Source: Bog-473 sp963809715 | GTDB taxonomy: Bacteria > Actinomycetota > Acidimicrobiia > Acidimicrobiales > RAAP-2 | NCBI GenBank assembly: GCA_963809715.1 | Contig: CAWEKO010000003.1 | Coordinates: 558,001 to 622,000 of the forward strand | DNA: 64,000 nt | Direction of reading: 5' to 3' | Shown: piece by piece, positions 49,424-58,764 of the stretch | Numbering within the stretch: position 1 is the stretch's first letter | Layout: the number at the start of each line of letters is the position of its first letter | The notes under the pieces: generated by a model | The model's input: the letters and a program-made list of their open reading frames with translations, nothing else | What the model was told of the DNA's origin: nothing | Databases searched by the model: none | Program-made: the position numbers and the translations under genes

Positions 49424-52400
49424 TCAGGCCACGAAGTACTTGGCCTCCGGGTGGTGGCAGATGATGGCGTCGGTCGTCTGCTCGGGGTGCAGCTGAAACC
49501 CCTCGCTCACCGTCACGCCGATGCGCTCTCCCCCCAGGAGCTCGACCACCTTGGCGTTGTCGCCGAGGTCCGGGCAGGCCGGGTAGCCCCACGAGTAACG
49601 GCCGCCTCGGTACTGCTGACGGAACAACCCGGTCAGGGTCGGCCCGTCCTCGACGGCGAAGCCCAGTTCCTCGCGGATGCGGCGATGCCAGTACTCCGCC
49701 GTGGCCTCGGCCATCTCGACGCTCAGGCCGTGCAGGAAGAGATAGCTCTGGTACTCGTTCTCGGCGAAGAGGCGTGCCGCCTCCTCCGAGGCCCGGCTCC
49801 CGATGGTGCACACCATGAAGCTGGCGAAGTCCTCGTCGCCCGAACCGGTCGGGCGGAAGAAGTCGCTGATGCAGAGCCAGGGTTCCTTGCGCTGGCGGGG
49901 GAAGGTGAAGCGCATCCATTCGGAGGTGCGCGACTCGTCCTTCCAGATGACGAGGTCGTTGCCCTCGGCGTTGGCGGCGAAGTGCCCGTAGGCCACCTGG
50001 GGCACGAGGAGGTCGGCCTCGCTGGGCCTTGGCCAGCTGCTCGCGCAGCGTGGCCTTGACCCGCTCCTTGAACTCGGGGTCGCTCTCGCCGTTCTCGGGC
50101 CGGAAGCCCCACTGGTTGCGGAACAGCGCGGTCAGGTTCAGGTACTCGGTCACCTCGTCGATGGCGATGCCCACGGCGACGCGGCTGCCCACGAAGGGCG
50201 GCCGGAAGAGCGGATTGTCGGCGGCCACGGCCGAGCGGACGGGTTGACCCTCCACCGGCCCGTCGTCGGTGTCCTGGAAGCGACGGGGCACGTTGCGCTC
50301 GGAGATCTCGCGGCCGAAGACCGGGTCGTCCTCGCCGCTTCGCTTCAGCTCGACCAGGCGGTCCATGGTGCGCAGGCCCTCGAAGGCGTCGCGCCCGTAG
50401 AAGAGGCGCCCTTCGTAGATCTCGCGCAGATCCCGCTCGACGTAGGTCCGGGTCAGCGCGGCCCCGCCCAAGATGACGGGCATGTCCGAGAGCGACCGGT
50501 CGTTCAGCTCGACCAGGTTCTCGCGCATGATCAGCGTGGACTTGACCAGCAGGCCGCTCATGCCGATGGCGTCGGCCCGGTGCTCCTCGGCCGCGCTCAC
50601 CATCTCGTTGATGCCGACCTTGATGCCCGAGGTTGACCACTTCGTAGCCGTTGTTGGTCAAGATGATGTCGACCAGGTTCTTGCCGATGTCGTGCACGTC
50701 GCCCTTGACCGTGGCCAGCACGACCGTGCCCTTGCCACCCTGGTCCGACTTCTCCATGTGCGGTTCGAGGAAGGCCACGGCCGCCTTCATGGTCTCGGCC
50801 GACTGGAGCACGAACGGCAGCTGCATCTCGCCGGAGGCGAAGCGTTCACCGACGACCTTCATGCCCTCGAGCAGAACGTCGTTGACGATGGCGAGGGCCG
50901 CCGTGCCGCCGTCGAGCGCCTCGGTCAGGTCGTCCTCGAGGCCGTTGCGGTTGCCGTCGATGATGCGCTGGCTCAAGCGGCGGTCGACCGGCCAGTCCAG
51001 GTGTTCGTCCGCGGGGCCCGGTGTTGACCTTGACCCCCTCGAAGAGGGCCAGCAGCTCCTGGAGCGGGTCGTAGTCGTCGGTGCGCCGGTCGTAGACCAG
51101 GTCGAGGCAGATCTCCTTGGCCCGCTCCTCGATGCGGGCCAGCGGCAGGATCTTCGAGGCGTGCACGATGGCCGAGTCGAGGCCCGCCTCCACGCACTCG
51201 TGCAGGAAGACCGAGTTCAGCACCTGGCGGGCGGCCGGGTTCAGGCCGAAGGACACGTTGGACAGGCCGAGGATGGTCGAGACACCGGGCAGCTCGGTCT
51301 TGATGGCCCGGATCCCCTCGATCGTCTCGATGCCGTCGCGGCGGCTCTCCTCCATGCCGGTCGAGAGGGGCAGGGCGAGCGGGTCGAAGAGGAGGTCCTC
51401 GGGCTCGAGCCCGTAGCGCTCCACCGCGATGGTGGCGATGTTGCGGGCGGCCCGCAGCTTCCACTCGGCCGAGCGGGCCTGGCCCTCCTCGTCGATGCAG
51501 GTGCACACGACCGCCGCCCCGAACTCGCGGGCCAGGCGCAGGAAGGTGTCGAGCCGGGTCCCCGGCTCGTCGCCCTCCTCGAGGTTGACCGAGTTGAGGA
51601 TGGGGCGACCGCCCAGCCACTCCAGCGCCGAGCGCACCACCGGGCCCTCGGTCGAGTCGACCATGAGCGGCACGCTCGACTGGGTGCAGAAGCGGCTGAC
51701 CACCTCGTTCATGTCGGCGACGCCGTCGGCGCCGGTGTAGTCGACGCACACGTCGATGAGGTGCGAGCCCTCGCTGCACCTGGTCGCGCGCCATGGCGAC
51801 GCAGCGTGTCCCAGTCGCCGGCCAGCATGGCCTCGCGGAAGGCCTTCGACCCGTTGGCGTTGGTGCGCTCGCCCACCACGAGGAACGAGGTGTCCTGCTT
51901 GAAGGGGACCGACGTGTAGATGGACGCGGCCGCCGGCTCGTGCACCGGCGTGCGGGCCGCCGGCACCGCGCCGGCGCAGCGCTCGACCACCGCCGAGAGG
52001 TGGGCCGGGGTGGTGCCGCAGCACCCGCCGATGGCGGTCACCCCGAACTCGGTCACGAAGCGGTGCAGGTGATCGGCCAGCCCGTCGGGCGTCAGGTCGT
52101 AGTGCATCTTCCCGTCGACGACCGAGGGGAGCCCCGCATTGGGGATGCAGGCGATGGGGACGCGGCTGGCCCCCGACAGGTGGCGCAGGGCCTCGCTCAT
52201 CTCGACCGGACCGGTGGCGCAGTTGAGGCCGACCACGTCGACCTGCATGGCGTCGAGCACGGTGAGCGCGGCGCCGACCTCGGTGCCCGGGCAGCATGCG
52301 TCCGGTCAGCTCGATCGTCACCTGCGTCTGCAGCGGCACCACCCGGCCGAGCGCCACCATGGCCCGCCGGGCTCCGTTGATGGCGGCCTTGACCGAGAGC

Positions 52401-52933
52401 AGGTCGAACTGGGTCTCGATGAGCAGCAGGTCGACCCCGCCCTCGAGCAAGCCGAGAGCCTGCTCCTCGTAGGCGTCGCGGAACTCGGCGTAGGGGATCT
52501 GACCGAGCGTGGGGAACTTGGTGCCCGGCCCCATGGAGCCGGCGACCCAGCGCGGGCGTTCGGGCGTCGAGAACTCGTCGCGCACGGCACAGGCCAGCTC
52601 GGCCGCGGTCCGGGTCAGCTCCCGGGCCCGCTCGGCCAATCCGTACTCGGCCAGGACGACCGAGGTCGACCCGAAGGTGTCGGTCTCGACCACGTCGCAG
52701 CCCACCTCGTAGAAGGAGCGGTGCACCTGCGCCACGAGCTCGGGGCGCGTCTCGACCAGCACCTCGTTGCAACCCTCGAGCTCGGGGCCGCCGAAGTCCT
52801 CGGCCTCCAGGCCGAGGATCTGGAGGTTCGTGCCCATGGCACCGTCGAACACCACCACGCGGTCGCGCAGTGCTTGGAGGTACGCGGAGGCGGCCGGATC
52901 GAGCCGGCCCAGGAGCTCGGGCGAAGCGGACAT
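49424..52933 (-). CDS. metH: Cobalamin-dependent methionine synthase MetH (multiple frame breaks)
   Basis: The gene transfers methyl from 5-methyl-THF to homocysteine via B12. In order on the minus strand: the homocysteine-binding domain (VVVFDGAMGTNLQILGL, then GGCCGTTPAHL zinc Cys), the pterin-binding domain (SFLVVGERTNANGSKAF, NSVNLEEGD), the B12 domain (KGDVHDIGKNLVDIIL, the axial His loop) and the SAM-activation domain ending FQLHPEQTTDAIICHHPEAKY. Frame breaks occur near 52287, 51801, 51775, 51014, 50626 and 50025; each is healed by removing a single extra base. ATG 52933 has TAGGCT 9 bases upstream. It is divergent from the cobalamin adenosyltransferase. Confidence 0.88.
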
Positions 52934-52942
52934 GGTCCGCAC

Positions 52943-52948
52943 AGCCTA
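52943..52948 (-). promoter_or_regulatory. Candidate leaderless -10 box TAGGCT (minus strand)
   Basis: On the minus strand TAGGCT ends 9 bases before the metH ATG. Confidence 0.4.
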
Positions 52949-52981
52949 CCGGCGCCCCCCGGTGCGCCCCGACGGGACCGG

Positions 52982-52987
52982 TAGCAT
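52982..52987 (+). promoter_or_regulatory. Leaderless -10 box TAGCAT
   Basis: TAGCAT ends 8 bases before GTG 52996 of the cobalamin adenosyltransferase gene. Confidence 0.5.
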
Positions 52988-52995
52988 CCGGCCTG

Positions 52996-53545
52996 GTGAA
53001 GCCCAGGATCTATACCAAGACAGGGGACGAGGGGACGACCGGGCTGCTCTACGGCGGTCGCGTGCGCAAGGACTCGTGGCGGATCGAGCTCAACGGCACC
53101 ATCGACGAGGCCCAGTCGACCCTCGGCCTGGCCCGGGCCGAGACCGCCCCGGGCACCGAGGCGCACGAGCTCCTGACCTCCTTGGCCCGCGACCTCTACG
53201 TGGTGATGGCCGAGGTGGCCACCGCCCCGGAGAACCGGACCAAGTTGAAGGCGGGGTCGAGCCTGGTCACCGAGGACATGGTGACGCGCGCTCGAGGCCA
53301 AGATCGACGACCTGCTCGAGCGCTTCGAGATGCCGGCCGACTTCACCGTTCCCGGCGAGAACCGGCTCGCCGCGGCGCTGGACCTGGCCCGGACCGTGGT
53401 GCGCCGGGCCGAGCGGCTGGCCGTCTCCGAGCCGACCGAGGGGTCCTTCGTGATCGCCTACCTCAACCGGCTCTCGGACCTGCTCTGGGCCATGGCGCGC
53501 TGGCTGGAAGGGCCCGAGCACAGGTTGTCGAAGCGCCAGGACTGA
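52996..53545 (+). CDS. Cob(I)alamin adenosyltransferase, PduO/ATR type (one frame break)
   Basis: It makes adenosylcobalamin from ATP and cob(I)alamin. The start IYTKTGDEGTTGLLYGGRV is the PduO-family ATP-binding signature, and ELNGTIDEAQSTLGLAR follows. The frame breaks near 53290 (CGCGCTC where CGCCTC is expected) and resumes at KIDDLLERFEMPADFTVPG, ending with RTVVRRAERLAV and YLNRLSDLLWAMARW. Total length without the extra base is about 182 residues, normal for the family. It would supply cofactor to the methylmalonyl-CoA-mutase-type enzyme at 60.2 kb. Leaderless GTG start. Confidence 0.85.
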
Positions 53546-53588
53546 TTCCTTCCATGAGGCAGGCCTGCCGATCCGTGAGGCCTGTCGG

Positions 53589-54201
53589 TCACCAGTGGCC
53601 GCGGTGCACACGCTCGGCCCGGGGCGGACGGGGCCGATCGAGGGAGCCGGACCGGTGATCGCCGGCGCCGGGCCGCCCGAGCGCGACCGCACAGAAGAGC
53701 CGCCACGGCGCGGGAACCCCGAGCCGCTCCGCCAGCGTCTCGGTGCCCCGGAACGCACCGAGGATGCACGCGCCGAGACCGGCATCGACCGCGCCCAGCA
53801 GGATGGCCATCACGCCCATGGCGGCGTCGCCGTACCAGTAGGGAACCGGCCAGGCTCGGGACCCGTCGCCCAACCCCGACGCCTCCTTGTCCGACTCGCC
53901 GTAGCGTTCCACGTAGGCATCGGGCGAGGTGTAGGCCAGCAGGACGACCGGCGCCCGGCGTAGGCCCTCGGACCACTCGGGGTAGGCCGGTCCGCCACTC
54001 CTCGTCGGTGGTGGCGTCGAAGTAGACGGCGCGTCTGCGCGGCACCTTCGAGGACGACCCAGGCGGTGCCGGCCGTATTGCCCGCGGTGGGCGAGCGCAG
54101 GGCGCCGTCGACCAGATCTGGTCCACGAGCGCCGGCTCGAGTGGATCGGGCCTGAAGCTGCGGACCATGGCCCGCCGGCGGATGGCCTCGTGGAGCTCCA
54201 T
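53589..54201 (-). CDS. Nitroreductase family protein (several frame breaks)
   Basis: Read on the minus strand from ATG 54201: MELHEAIRRRAMVRSFRPDP is the FMN-binding start, then ALRSPTAGNTAGTAWVVLEG, YFDATTDEEWRTG and VERYGESDKEASG. The last clean segment is VPYWYGDAAMGVMAILLGAV and DAGLGACILGAF. The segments lie in three frames, with breaks near 54115, 54026 and 53985. The pieces assemble into one protein of about 200 residues resembling FMN-dependent nitroreductases of actinobacteria. Function is not clearer than NAD(P)H-dependent reduction. It is probably intact in the organism. Confidence 0.72.
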
Positions 54202-54250
54202 GGGCCGGAAGTCTCCCCGCCGGGGTGGGCCGGCCGCCAGGCCGGGAATG

Positions 54251-54278
54251 TTGACCTCGCTGGTAGTGTTTATAGGTT
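54251..54278 (+). promoter_or_regulatory. Candidate promoter of rhodanese-MoeB gene
   Basis: TTGACC (54251-54256) and TAGGTT (54273-54278) are 16 bases apart in an AT-richer island, predicting a transcript start near 54285. Confidence 0.5.
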
Positions 54279-54281
54279 CGT

Positions 54282-54298
54282 GTCGGCGAATTGCCGAC
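54282..54298. promoter_or_regulatory. Inverted repeat in the 5' leader of rhodanese-MoeB gene
   Basis: GTCGGC-GAATT-GCCGAC is a perfect 6-base dyad placed at the predicted transcript start and just before the ribosome binding site (CTGGAGG, 54304-54310). It may be an operator or leader hairpin. Confidence 0.45.
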
Positions 54299-54316
54299 GG
54301 TACCTGGAGGTTTCGA

Positions 54317-55480
54317 GTGCCTACTCCGCGAGATCTGCTGAACGACGCCAAGGCGTCCATCCGCGAGGTGGACCCTCCGGCAGCCGAGGAGCTGCTGTCC
54401 CAGGGTGGTGTCACGTTCCTCGACGTGCGCGAGCCCGACGAGTACGAGCAGGGCGCCATCCCCAATGCCGTCCACCTGCCCCGAGGCCACCTCGAGTTCC
54501 AGGTCGAGGGCAAGTTGCCGGACAAGTCCGGGCCTGTCGTCGTCTATTGCGCCGGCGGTGTCCGCTCGGCCTTCGCCGCCAAGACCATGGGCGACCTCGG
54601 CTACACGGACGTGCAGTCGCTCGTCGGTGGTTTCAACAAGTGGAAGGACGACGGGCGGCCCTGGGCGGCTCCGCAGACGCTCACCCCCGCCCAGCGCAAC
54701 CGCTACCAGCGCCACCTCCTCCTCCCCGAGGTGGGCGAAGTGGGCCAGCTCAAGCTGCTCAACTCCAAGGTGCTCCTGCTCGGCGCGGGCGGGCTGGGTT
54801 CGCCGGCCGCCCTCTACCTCGCGGCCGCGGGTGTGGGGACCGTCGGCATCATCGACATGGACGTGGTCGACGAGTCGAACCTGCAGCGCCAGATCCTCCA
54901 CAACATGGACCGGATCGGGGAGCGCAAGGTCGACTCGGCCAAGAAGACCCTGACGGCCATCAACCCCGACGTCAACGTCGTCACCTACGACGTGCGCCTG
55001 GGGGCCGACAACATCCTCGACATCATCGACGGCTACGACGCCATCGTCGACGGCACCGACAACTTCCCTACCCGCTATCTGGTCAACGATGCCTCCTTGC
55101 TCAAGCGCATCCCGGTGATCCACGGGTCGATCTTCCGCTTCGAGGGACAGGCCACGGTGTTCGACCCCTACGTCGGGCCCTGCTACCGCTGCCTCATCCC
55201 CGAGCCGCCCCCGGCCGAGCTCGCCCCGTCGTGTTCGGAGGCCGGCGTGCTGGGCGTGCTGCCCGGCATCATCGGTTCGATCCAGGCGGTCGAGACGATC
55301 AAGATGCTGCTCGGTCTCGGCGATCCGTTGGTCGGGCGCCTGCTTTCCTACGACGCGCTCGAGGAGTCGTTCCGGACCTTCAAGGTCCGGCGCGACCCGG
55401 CGTGCCCGGCCTGCGGTCCCGACGCCGGTGAGATCGTCATCGCCGAGTACGACGACCTCTGCATGCCGCACGCGCACTAG
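54317..55480 (+). CDS. Rhodanese-MoeB/ThiF fusion (adenylyltransferase/sulfurtransferase, rhodanese first)
   Basis: 387 residues. Residues 1-110 are a rhodanese domain with the sulfur-carrying Cys78 in VVYCAGGVRSAFAAK. Residues 120-387 are an E1-like domain with the ATP loop LLGAGGLGSPAALYLAAAGV, the Arg in NLQRQILH, DGTDNFPTRYLVND, two zinc Cys-x2-Cys pairs (CYRC, CPAC) and the SCSEAGVLGVLPG Cys. It would adenylate and thiolate a ubiquitin-like carrier (MoaD, ThiS or CysO type). The order is reversed relative to mycobacterial MoeZ, which has rhodanese last. GTG start with GGAGG at 6 bases. Confidence 0.88.
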   Translation: MPTPRDLLNDAKASIREVDPPAAEELLSQGGVTFLDVREPDEYEQGAIPNAVHLPRGHLEFQVEGKLPDKSGPVVVYCAGGVRSAFAAKTMGDLGYTDVQSLVGGFNKWKDDGRPWAAPQTLTPAQRNRYQRHLLLPEVGEVGQLKLLNSKVLLLGAGGLGSPAALYLAAAGVGTVGIIDMDVVDESNLQRQILHNMDRIGERKVDSAKKTLTAINPDVNVVTYDVRLGADNILDIIDGYDAIVDGTDNFPTRYLVNDASLLKRIPVIHGSIFRFEGQATVFDPYVGPCYRCLIPEPPPAELAPSCSEAGVLGVLPGIIGSIQAVETIKMLLGLGDPLVGRLLSYDALEESFRTFKVRRDPACPACGPDAGEIVIAEYDDLCMPHAH

Positions 55481-55666
55481 TCCATCCGGCGGTTCGCCCT
55501 CCGTATGGCGGGCGCGGCGCCTGTTTAGGCTGTCGGCACGTCACCCGCTCACCTGCTGATCCCTCCAGCGCCTGAGGCGGACGCGTCTTCGCGACCGCCT
55601 CTCGAGCCACCGTCGCTGACCTCGCGTCGGGTCAGGCGCAACCGGTACATCTGGCTGGCCGGCTTC

Positions 55667-56842
55667 GTGGTCCTGGCCTTGTTGGTGGCCTTTCTGACCA
55701 CCCGCGGCGGCGGCCACCTTTCGGGCGCGGGCGAGAACGAGAGCGGCGCCGGGCCCCGACACCGGGTGCCGCCGCCCGCCGGCAATCCGAGGCTCGGGCC
55801 GGACTGGCAGGGTGACGGCCAGGCCGTGAGTTTCGCCTTCGGGGGCGACGTGCACTTCCCGGCCGGAACCACCTTGGGGGACCGGCTGGCCGCGAATCCA
55901 TCGGACGCGCTCGGTCCCACGGTGCCCGCGCTGCTCGCCGGGGTCGACCTGTCCATGGTCAACTACGAATCCACGCTCACCGACGGCTCCTGCCCCGATG
56001 CGCAAGGCAAACAGTTCGTCTTCTACGCGCCACCCACCGTGATCGACGCGTTCAAGGGTGCCGGCGTGACGCTCATCACGGAGGCCAACAACCATGGCGA
56101 GGACTGCGGGCCGCCGGGACTACAGACGGCGCTGGCCACCAAGGCCCAGACGGGTTACACCATCCTCGGCATCGGGCAGAACGCGACACAGGCGTTCACG
56201 CCGTACGTGACGACGATCCACGGGCAACACATTGCGATCCTCGCCGCCACCCAGGTCATCGACTCGGACCTGCAGGCCGCGTGGACGGCCACCGCCACCC
56301 AGCCGGGACTGGCCTCGGCCTACGACGTCAACGACCTGGTGGCGGCCGTCGAAGCGGCCCGCAAGACGGCAGACACCGTGATCGTCTACCTTCACTGGGG
56401 CACCGAGCTCGACGCCTGCCCGAACCCGTTGCAGGAGCCGCTGGCCCAGGTTCTCGTCCAGGCCGGTGCCGACATCATCGTCGGCACGCACGCCCACGTG
56501 CTGCTCGGCGGTGGCTACCTCGGCTCGGCCTACGTCGACTACGGACTGGGCAACTTCGCCTTCTACGACAACTCGCCGCCCGAGAACGCCAGCGGTTCGC
56601 TCGTCATTTCCGCAACGGGTCGCCACATCGACACGGTGATCTGGCGGCCCGCCGCCATCGTGGACGACCTGCCGCAACCGCTCACGGGTACGGGCGCCAC
56701 CTCGGCCCTCGCCGCGTGGAACCTGGCCCGCGCCTGTACCAACGTGTCGGCCGCGCCCGGTGCACCGGTCGCCACCGCGGCGACCGAGACCGGCCCGGCC
56801 CCTGCCTCCGCCGTGCAGGCGCTGTCGGGCGACTCGGGGTGA
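55667..56842 (+). CDS. CapA-family metallophosphatase-like protein, membrane anchored
   Basis: At least 391 residues. PGA_cap motifs are FGGDVHFPAG, MVNYESTLTDG, TEANNHGEDCG, YLHWGTELDACP and GTHAHVLLGGGY, the metal-binding set of the calcineurin-like CapA fold. GTG 55667 lies inside a hydrophobic segment. The same open frame upstream encodes RRVRRNRYIWLAGFV, a good cytoplasmic anchor start, but has no ATG, GTG or TTG; CTG 55616 is a possible true start. The domain faces outward and may act on an envelope polymer. The final 60 residues are Ala/Pro-rich. Confidence 0.8.
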   Translation: MVLALLVAFLTTRGGGHLSGAGENESGAGPRHRVPPPAGNPRLGPDWQGDGQAVSFAFGGDVHFPAGTTLGDRLAANPSDALGPTVPALLAGVDLSMVNYESTLTDGSCPDAQGKQFVFYAPPTVIDAFKGAGVTLITEANNHGEDCGPPGLQTALATKAQTGYTILGIGQNATQAFTPYVTTIHGQHIAILAATQVIDSDLQAAWTATATQPGLASAYDVNDLVAAVEAARKTADTVIVYLHWGTELDACPNPLQEPLAQVLVQAGADIIVGTHAHVLLGGGYLGSAYVDYGLGNFAFYDNSPPENASGSLVISATGRHIDTVIWRPAAIVDDLPQPLTGTGATSALAAWNLARACTNVSAAPGAPVATAATETGPAPASAVQALSGDSG

Positions 56843-56892
56843 CGCGGGAGGCAGGCGGTCGTCCGGCGCAGGGCATCCGCTAGACAGGAGGG

Positions 56893-57738
56893 GTGACGGC
56901 CACCTCGCAGACACAGTCCTTCCACGTGCACGGCGTCGACCTCTCCTGGTCCGAATGGGGGAGCGGCGAGCCCGCGTTCGTGCTCTGTCACGGCTATACC
57001 GGGTCCTCGCACGACTGGGCGCTCCAGGTGGACGAGCTGGCCCGAAGGCGGCGAGTGGTCACCTACGACCATCGTGGTCACGGGTACTCCACCAAGGTCG
57101 GGGGTCTCGAGGGTTACACGATCGCACAGCTGGCGGCCGACCTGGCGGCGTTCCTGGACGCGGTGGGCGGCGGGCCGGTCGACCTCCTCGGGCACTCCAT
57201 GGGCGGACGGGTGGTCATGACGATGGTGCTCGAGCGGCCCGACCTGGTGCGCTCGCTGATCCTGATGGACACGAGTGCCTGGTCGTTCCAGCCACCCGAC
57301 GAGGACATCCGCACCATGGTGCACCAGTTCATCGAGTCCTTCGACCCGGCCGGCGGCATGCCGAAAGACTTCTCGCTCGAGGGGCCCGAGGACACGCTGA
57401 TGCGGGCCACGGTGCCGGCGGAATGGCTGGCGGAGAAGGAGGGCATCAGTGCGGGCATGGACGCCTACGCGCTCAAGGGCCTGGGCCTCGAGCTCTGGGC
57501 CGACGCCGAGGATGGCCCGGGCTCGTTGCGCAGCCGGCTCCCCGGCATTGTCTGTCCGGTCACCGTCATCGTCGGCGAACACGACCATCCTCTCGTGGAC
57601 CAGGCGCCTGCGCTGAAGGCCGAGGTGGGGGACGGTCGACTGGTCGTCATCGAGGGTGCGTACCACTCGCCACAGCTGACCCATCCCGACGAATGGCGCG
57701 CCGCCGTCGAAGCCCACCTGGCCCGAGCGGGCGCATGA
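56893..57738 (+). CDS. Alpha/beta hydrolase (serine type)
   Basis: 281 residues. The oxyanion motif is LCHGYTGSSHDWALQ, the nucleophile Ser is in LLGHSMGGRVVMTM, the Asp in VGEHDHPLVDQ and the His in EGAYHSPQLTHPDEW. The fold and length fit esterases/lipases of the MhpC/lysophospholipase type. GTG start with GGAGG directly upstream. Its stop overlaps the aldo/keto reductase start (ATGA), so the two are co-translated. Substrate unknown. Confidence 0.82.
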   Translation: MTATSQTQSFHVHGVDLSWSEWGSGEPAFVLCHGYTGSSHDWALQVDELARRRRVVTYDHRGHGYSTKVGGLEGYTIAQLAADLAAFLDAVGGGPVDLLGHSMGGRVVMTMVLERPDLVRSLILMDTSAWSFQPPDEDIRTMVHQFIESFDPAGGMPKDFSLEGPEDTLMRATVPAEWLAEKEGISAGMDAYALKGLGLELWADAEDGPGSLRSRLPGIVCPVTVIVGEHDHPLVDQAPALKAEVGDGRLVVIEGAYHSPQLTHPDEWRAAVEAHLARAGA

Positions 57739-58742
57739 CCGGCACCGCGGCACCGCAGGCGAGCGACCGCATCGCGTTGGCCGGTTCGGACGTCGCCATC
57801 CCCCCACTGGGCGTCGGCACCTGGGCCTGGGGTGACAAGGGGACCTGGGGCATGGGCGGCTACGACCAATCCCTCACCGAGGCCAGTATCCGGGAGGCCT
57901 GGGAGGCCAGCATCGAAGCCGGCGTCGTCCTCTTCGACACGGCCGAGGTCTACGGCCGCGGTGAGAGCGAGCGGATCATCGGCCGGCTCCTCGCCGCCGA
58001 GCCCAGTGTGCGCCCGCAGGTGGTGATCGCGTCGAAGTACATGCCCAACCCGTGGAAACCCCATGCCCACGGTGCGTTGGTCTCCGCGGCCCGCCGGTCG
58101 GTCGAGCGGCTCGGGGTGGAGAGCATCGACCTGTACCAGATCCACGGTCCCATTTCATTACGATCGCATGGGGCCATGGCCGACGCGCTGGCGGCGGCGC
58201 AGGGCGAGGGCCTGGTCAAGGCGGTCGGCGTCTCGAACTACTCGGTGAAAGAGATGCGGGGCATCGACCGTACCCTCCGGTCGCGCGGCGTCCGCCTGGC
58301 CAGCAATCAGATCGAGTTCTCGCTGCTGCGGGCCATGCCGCTGCGGATCGGCCTCATCGCCGCCTGCCGCGAGCTCGGTGTCGTCCCGCTCGCCTATTCA
58401 CCTATCGGGCAGGGCCGGCTCACCGGCAAGTACTCGGCGTCGAACCCGCCGCCCGGCGCCCGCACCTTCTCGGCCCATCCGATGGAGCAGGTCGACGCCG
58501 TGGTCCAGGTGTTGCGGGGCATCGGCGAGGCGCACGACGATCGCACCCCCAGCCAGGTGGCGCTGGCCTGGCTGGTCTCCCACGGTGCCGTGCCGATCCC
58601 CGGAGCCAAGAACCGCAGCCAGGCGGAACAGAACGCCGGTGCCCTGGGCTGGCAGATGAGTTCCGAGGAGGTGGCGGCCCTGGACGCCGCCGCCCTGTAC
58701 GGCCGCCGCGGAATCTCCCAGCGCGTCTGGCAGCACGGCTGA
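57735..58742 (+). CDS. Aldo/keto reductase
   Basis: A 335-residue NADPH-dependent barrel. The catalytic set is Asp and Tyr in LFDTAEVYGRGESE, Lys in VVIASKYMPNP and His in DLYQIHGPIS. The cofactor-binding end has PIPGAKNRSQAEQNAGALGW, the 2'-phosphate loop. It is of the YajO/AKR-perakine type acting on aldehydes or ketones. ATG 57735 overlaps the hydrolase stop by four bases; the long open frame upstream of it belongs to another frame of that gene. Confidence 0.87.
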   Translation: MTGTAAPQASDRIALAGSDVAIPPLGVGTWAWGDKGTWGMGGYDQSLTEASIREAWEASIEAGVVLFDTAEVYGRGESERIIGRLLAAEPSVRPQVVIASKYMPNPWKPHAHGALVSAARRSVERLGVESIDLYQIHGPISLRSHGAMADALAAAQGEGLVKAVGVSNYSVKEMRGIDRTLRSRGVRLASNQIEFSLLRAMPLRIGLIAACRELGVVPLAYSPIGQGRLTGKYSASNPPPGARTFSAHPMEQVDAVVQVLRGIGEAHDDRTPSQVALAWLVSHGAVPIPGAKNRSQAEQNAGALGWQMSSEEVAALDAAALYGRRGISQRVWQHG

Positions 58743-58751
58743 CCCTGGCAG

Positions 58752-58757
58752 TACCGT
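58752..58757 (+). promoter_or_regulatory. Leaderless -10 box TACCGT
   Basis: TACCGT ends 7 bases before GTG 58765 of the CtaG gene and 10 bases after the previous stop. Confidence 0.5.
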
Positions 58758-58764
58758 CGTCGGA

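Noticed and set aside
52934..52995. Cobalamin riboswitch before metH
   Set aside because: Only about 60 bases separate the divergent metH and adenosyltransferase starts, too short for the element, and no B12-box-like sequence is present.
46670..54125. Programmed frameshifting or genuine pseudogenes in the E2-lipB-lipA-metH region
   Set aside because: The breaks are many, occur at unrelated sites without slippery heptamers, affect genes needed together, and nearly all fit one extra base; sequence error explains them better.
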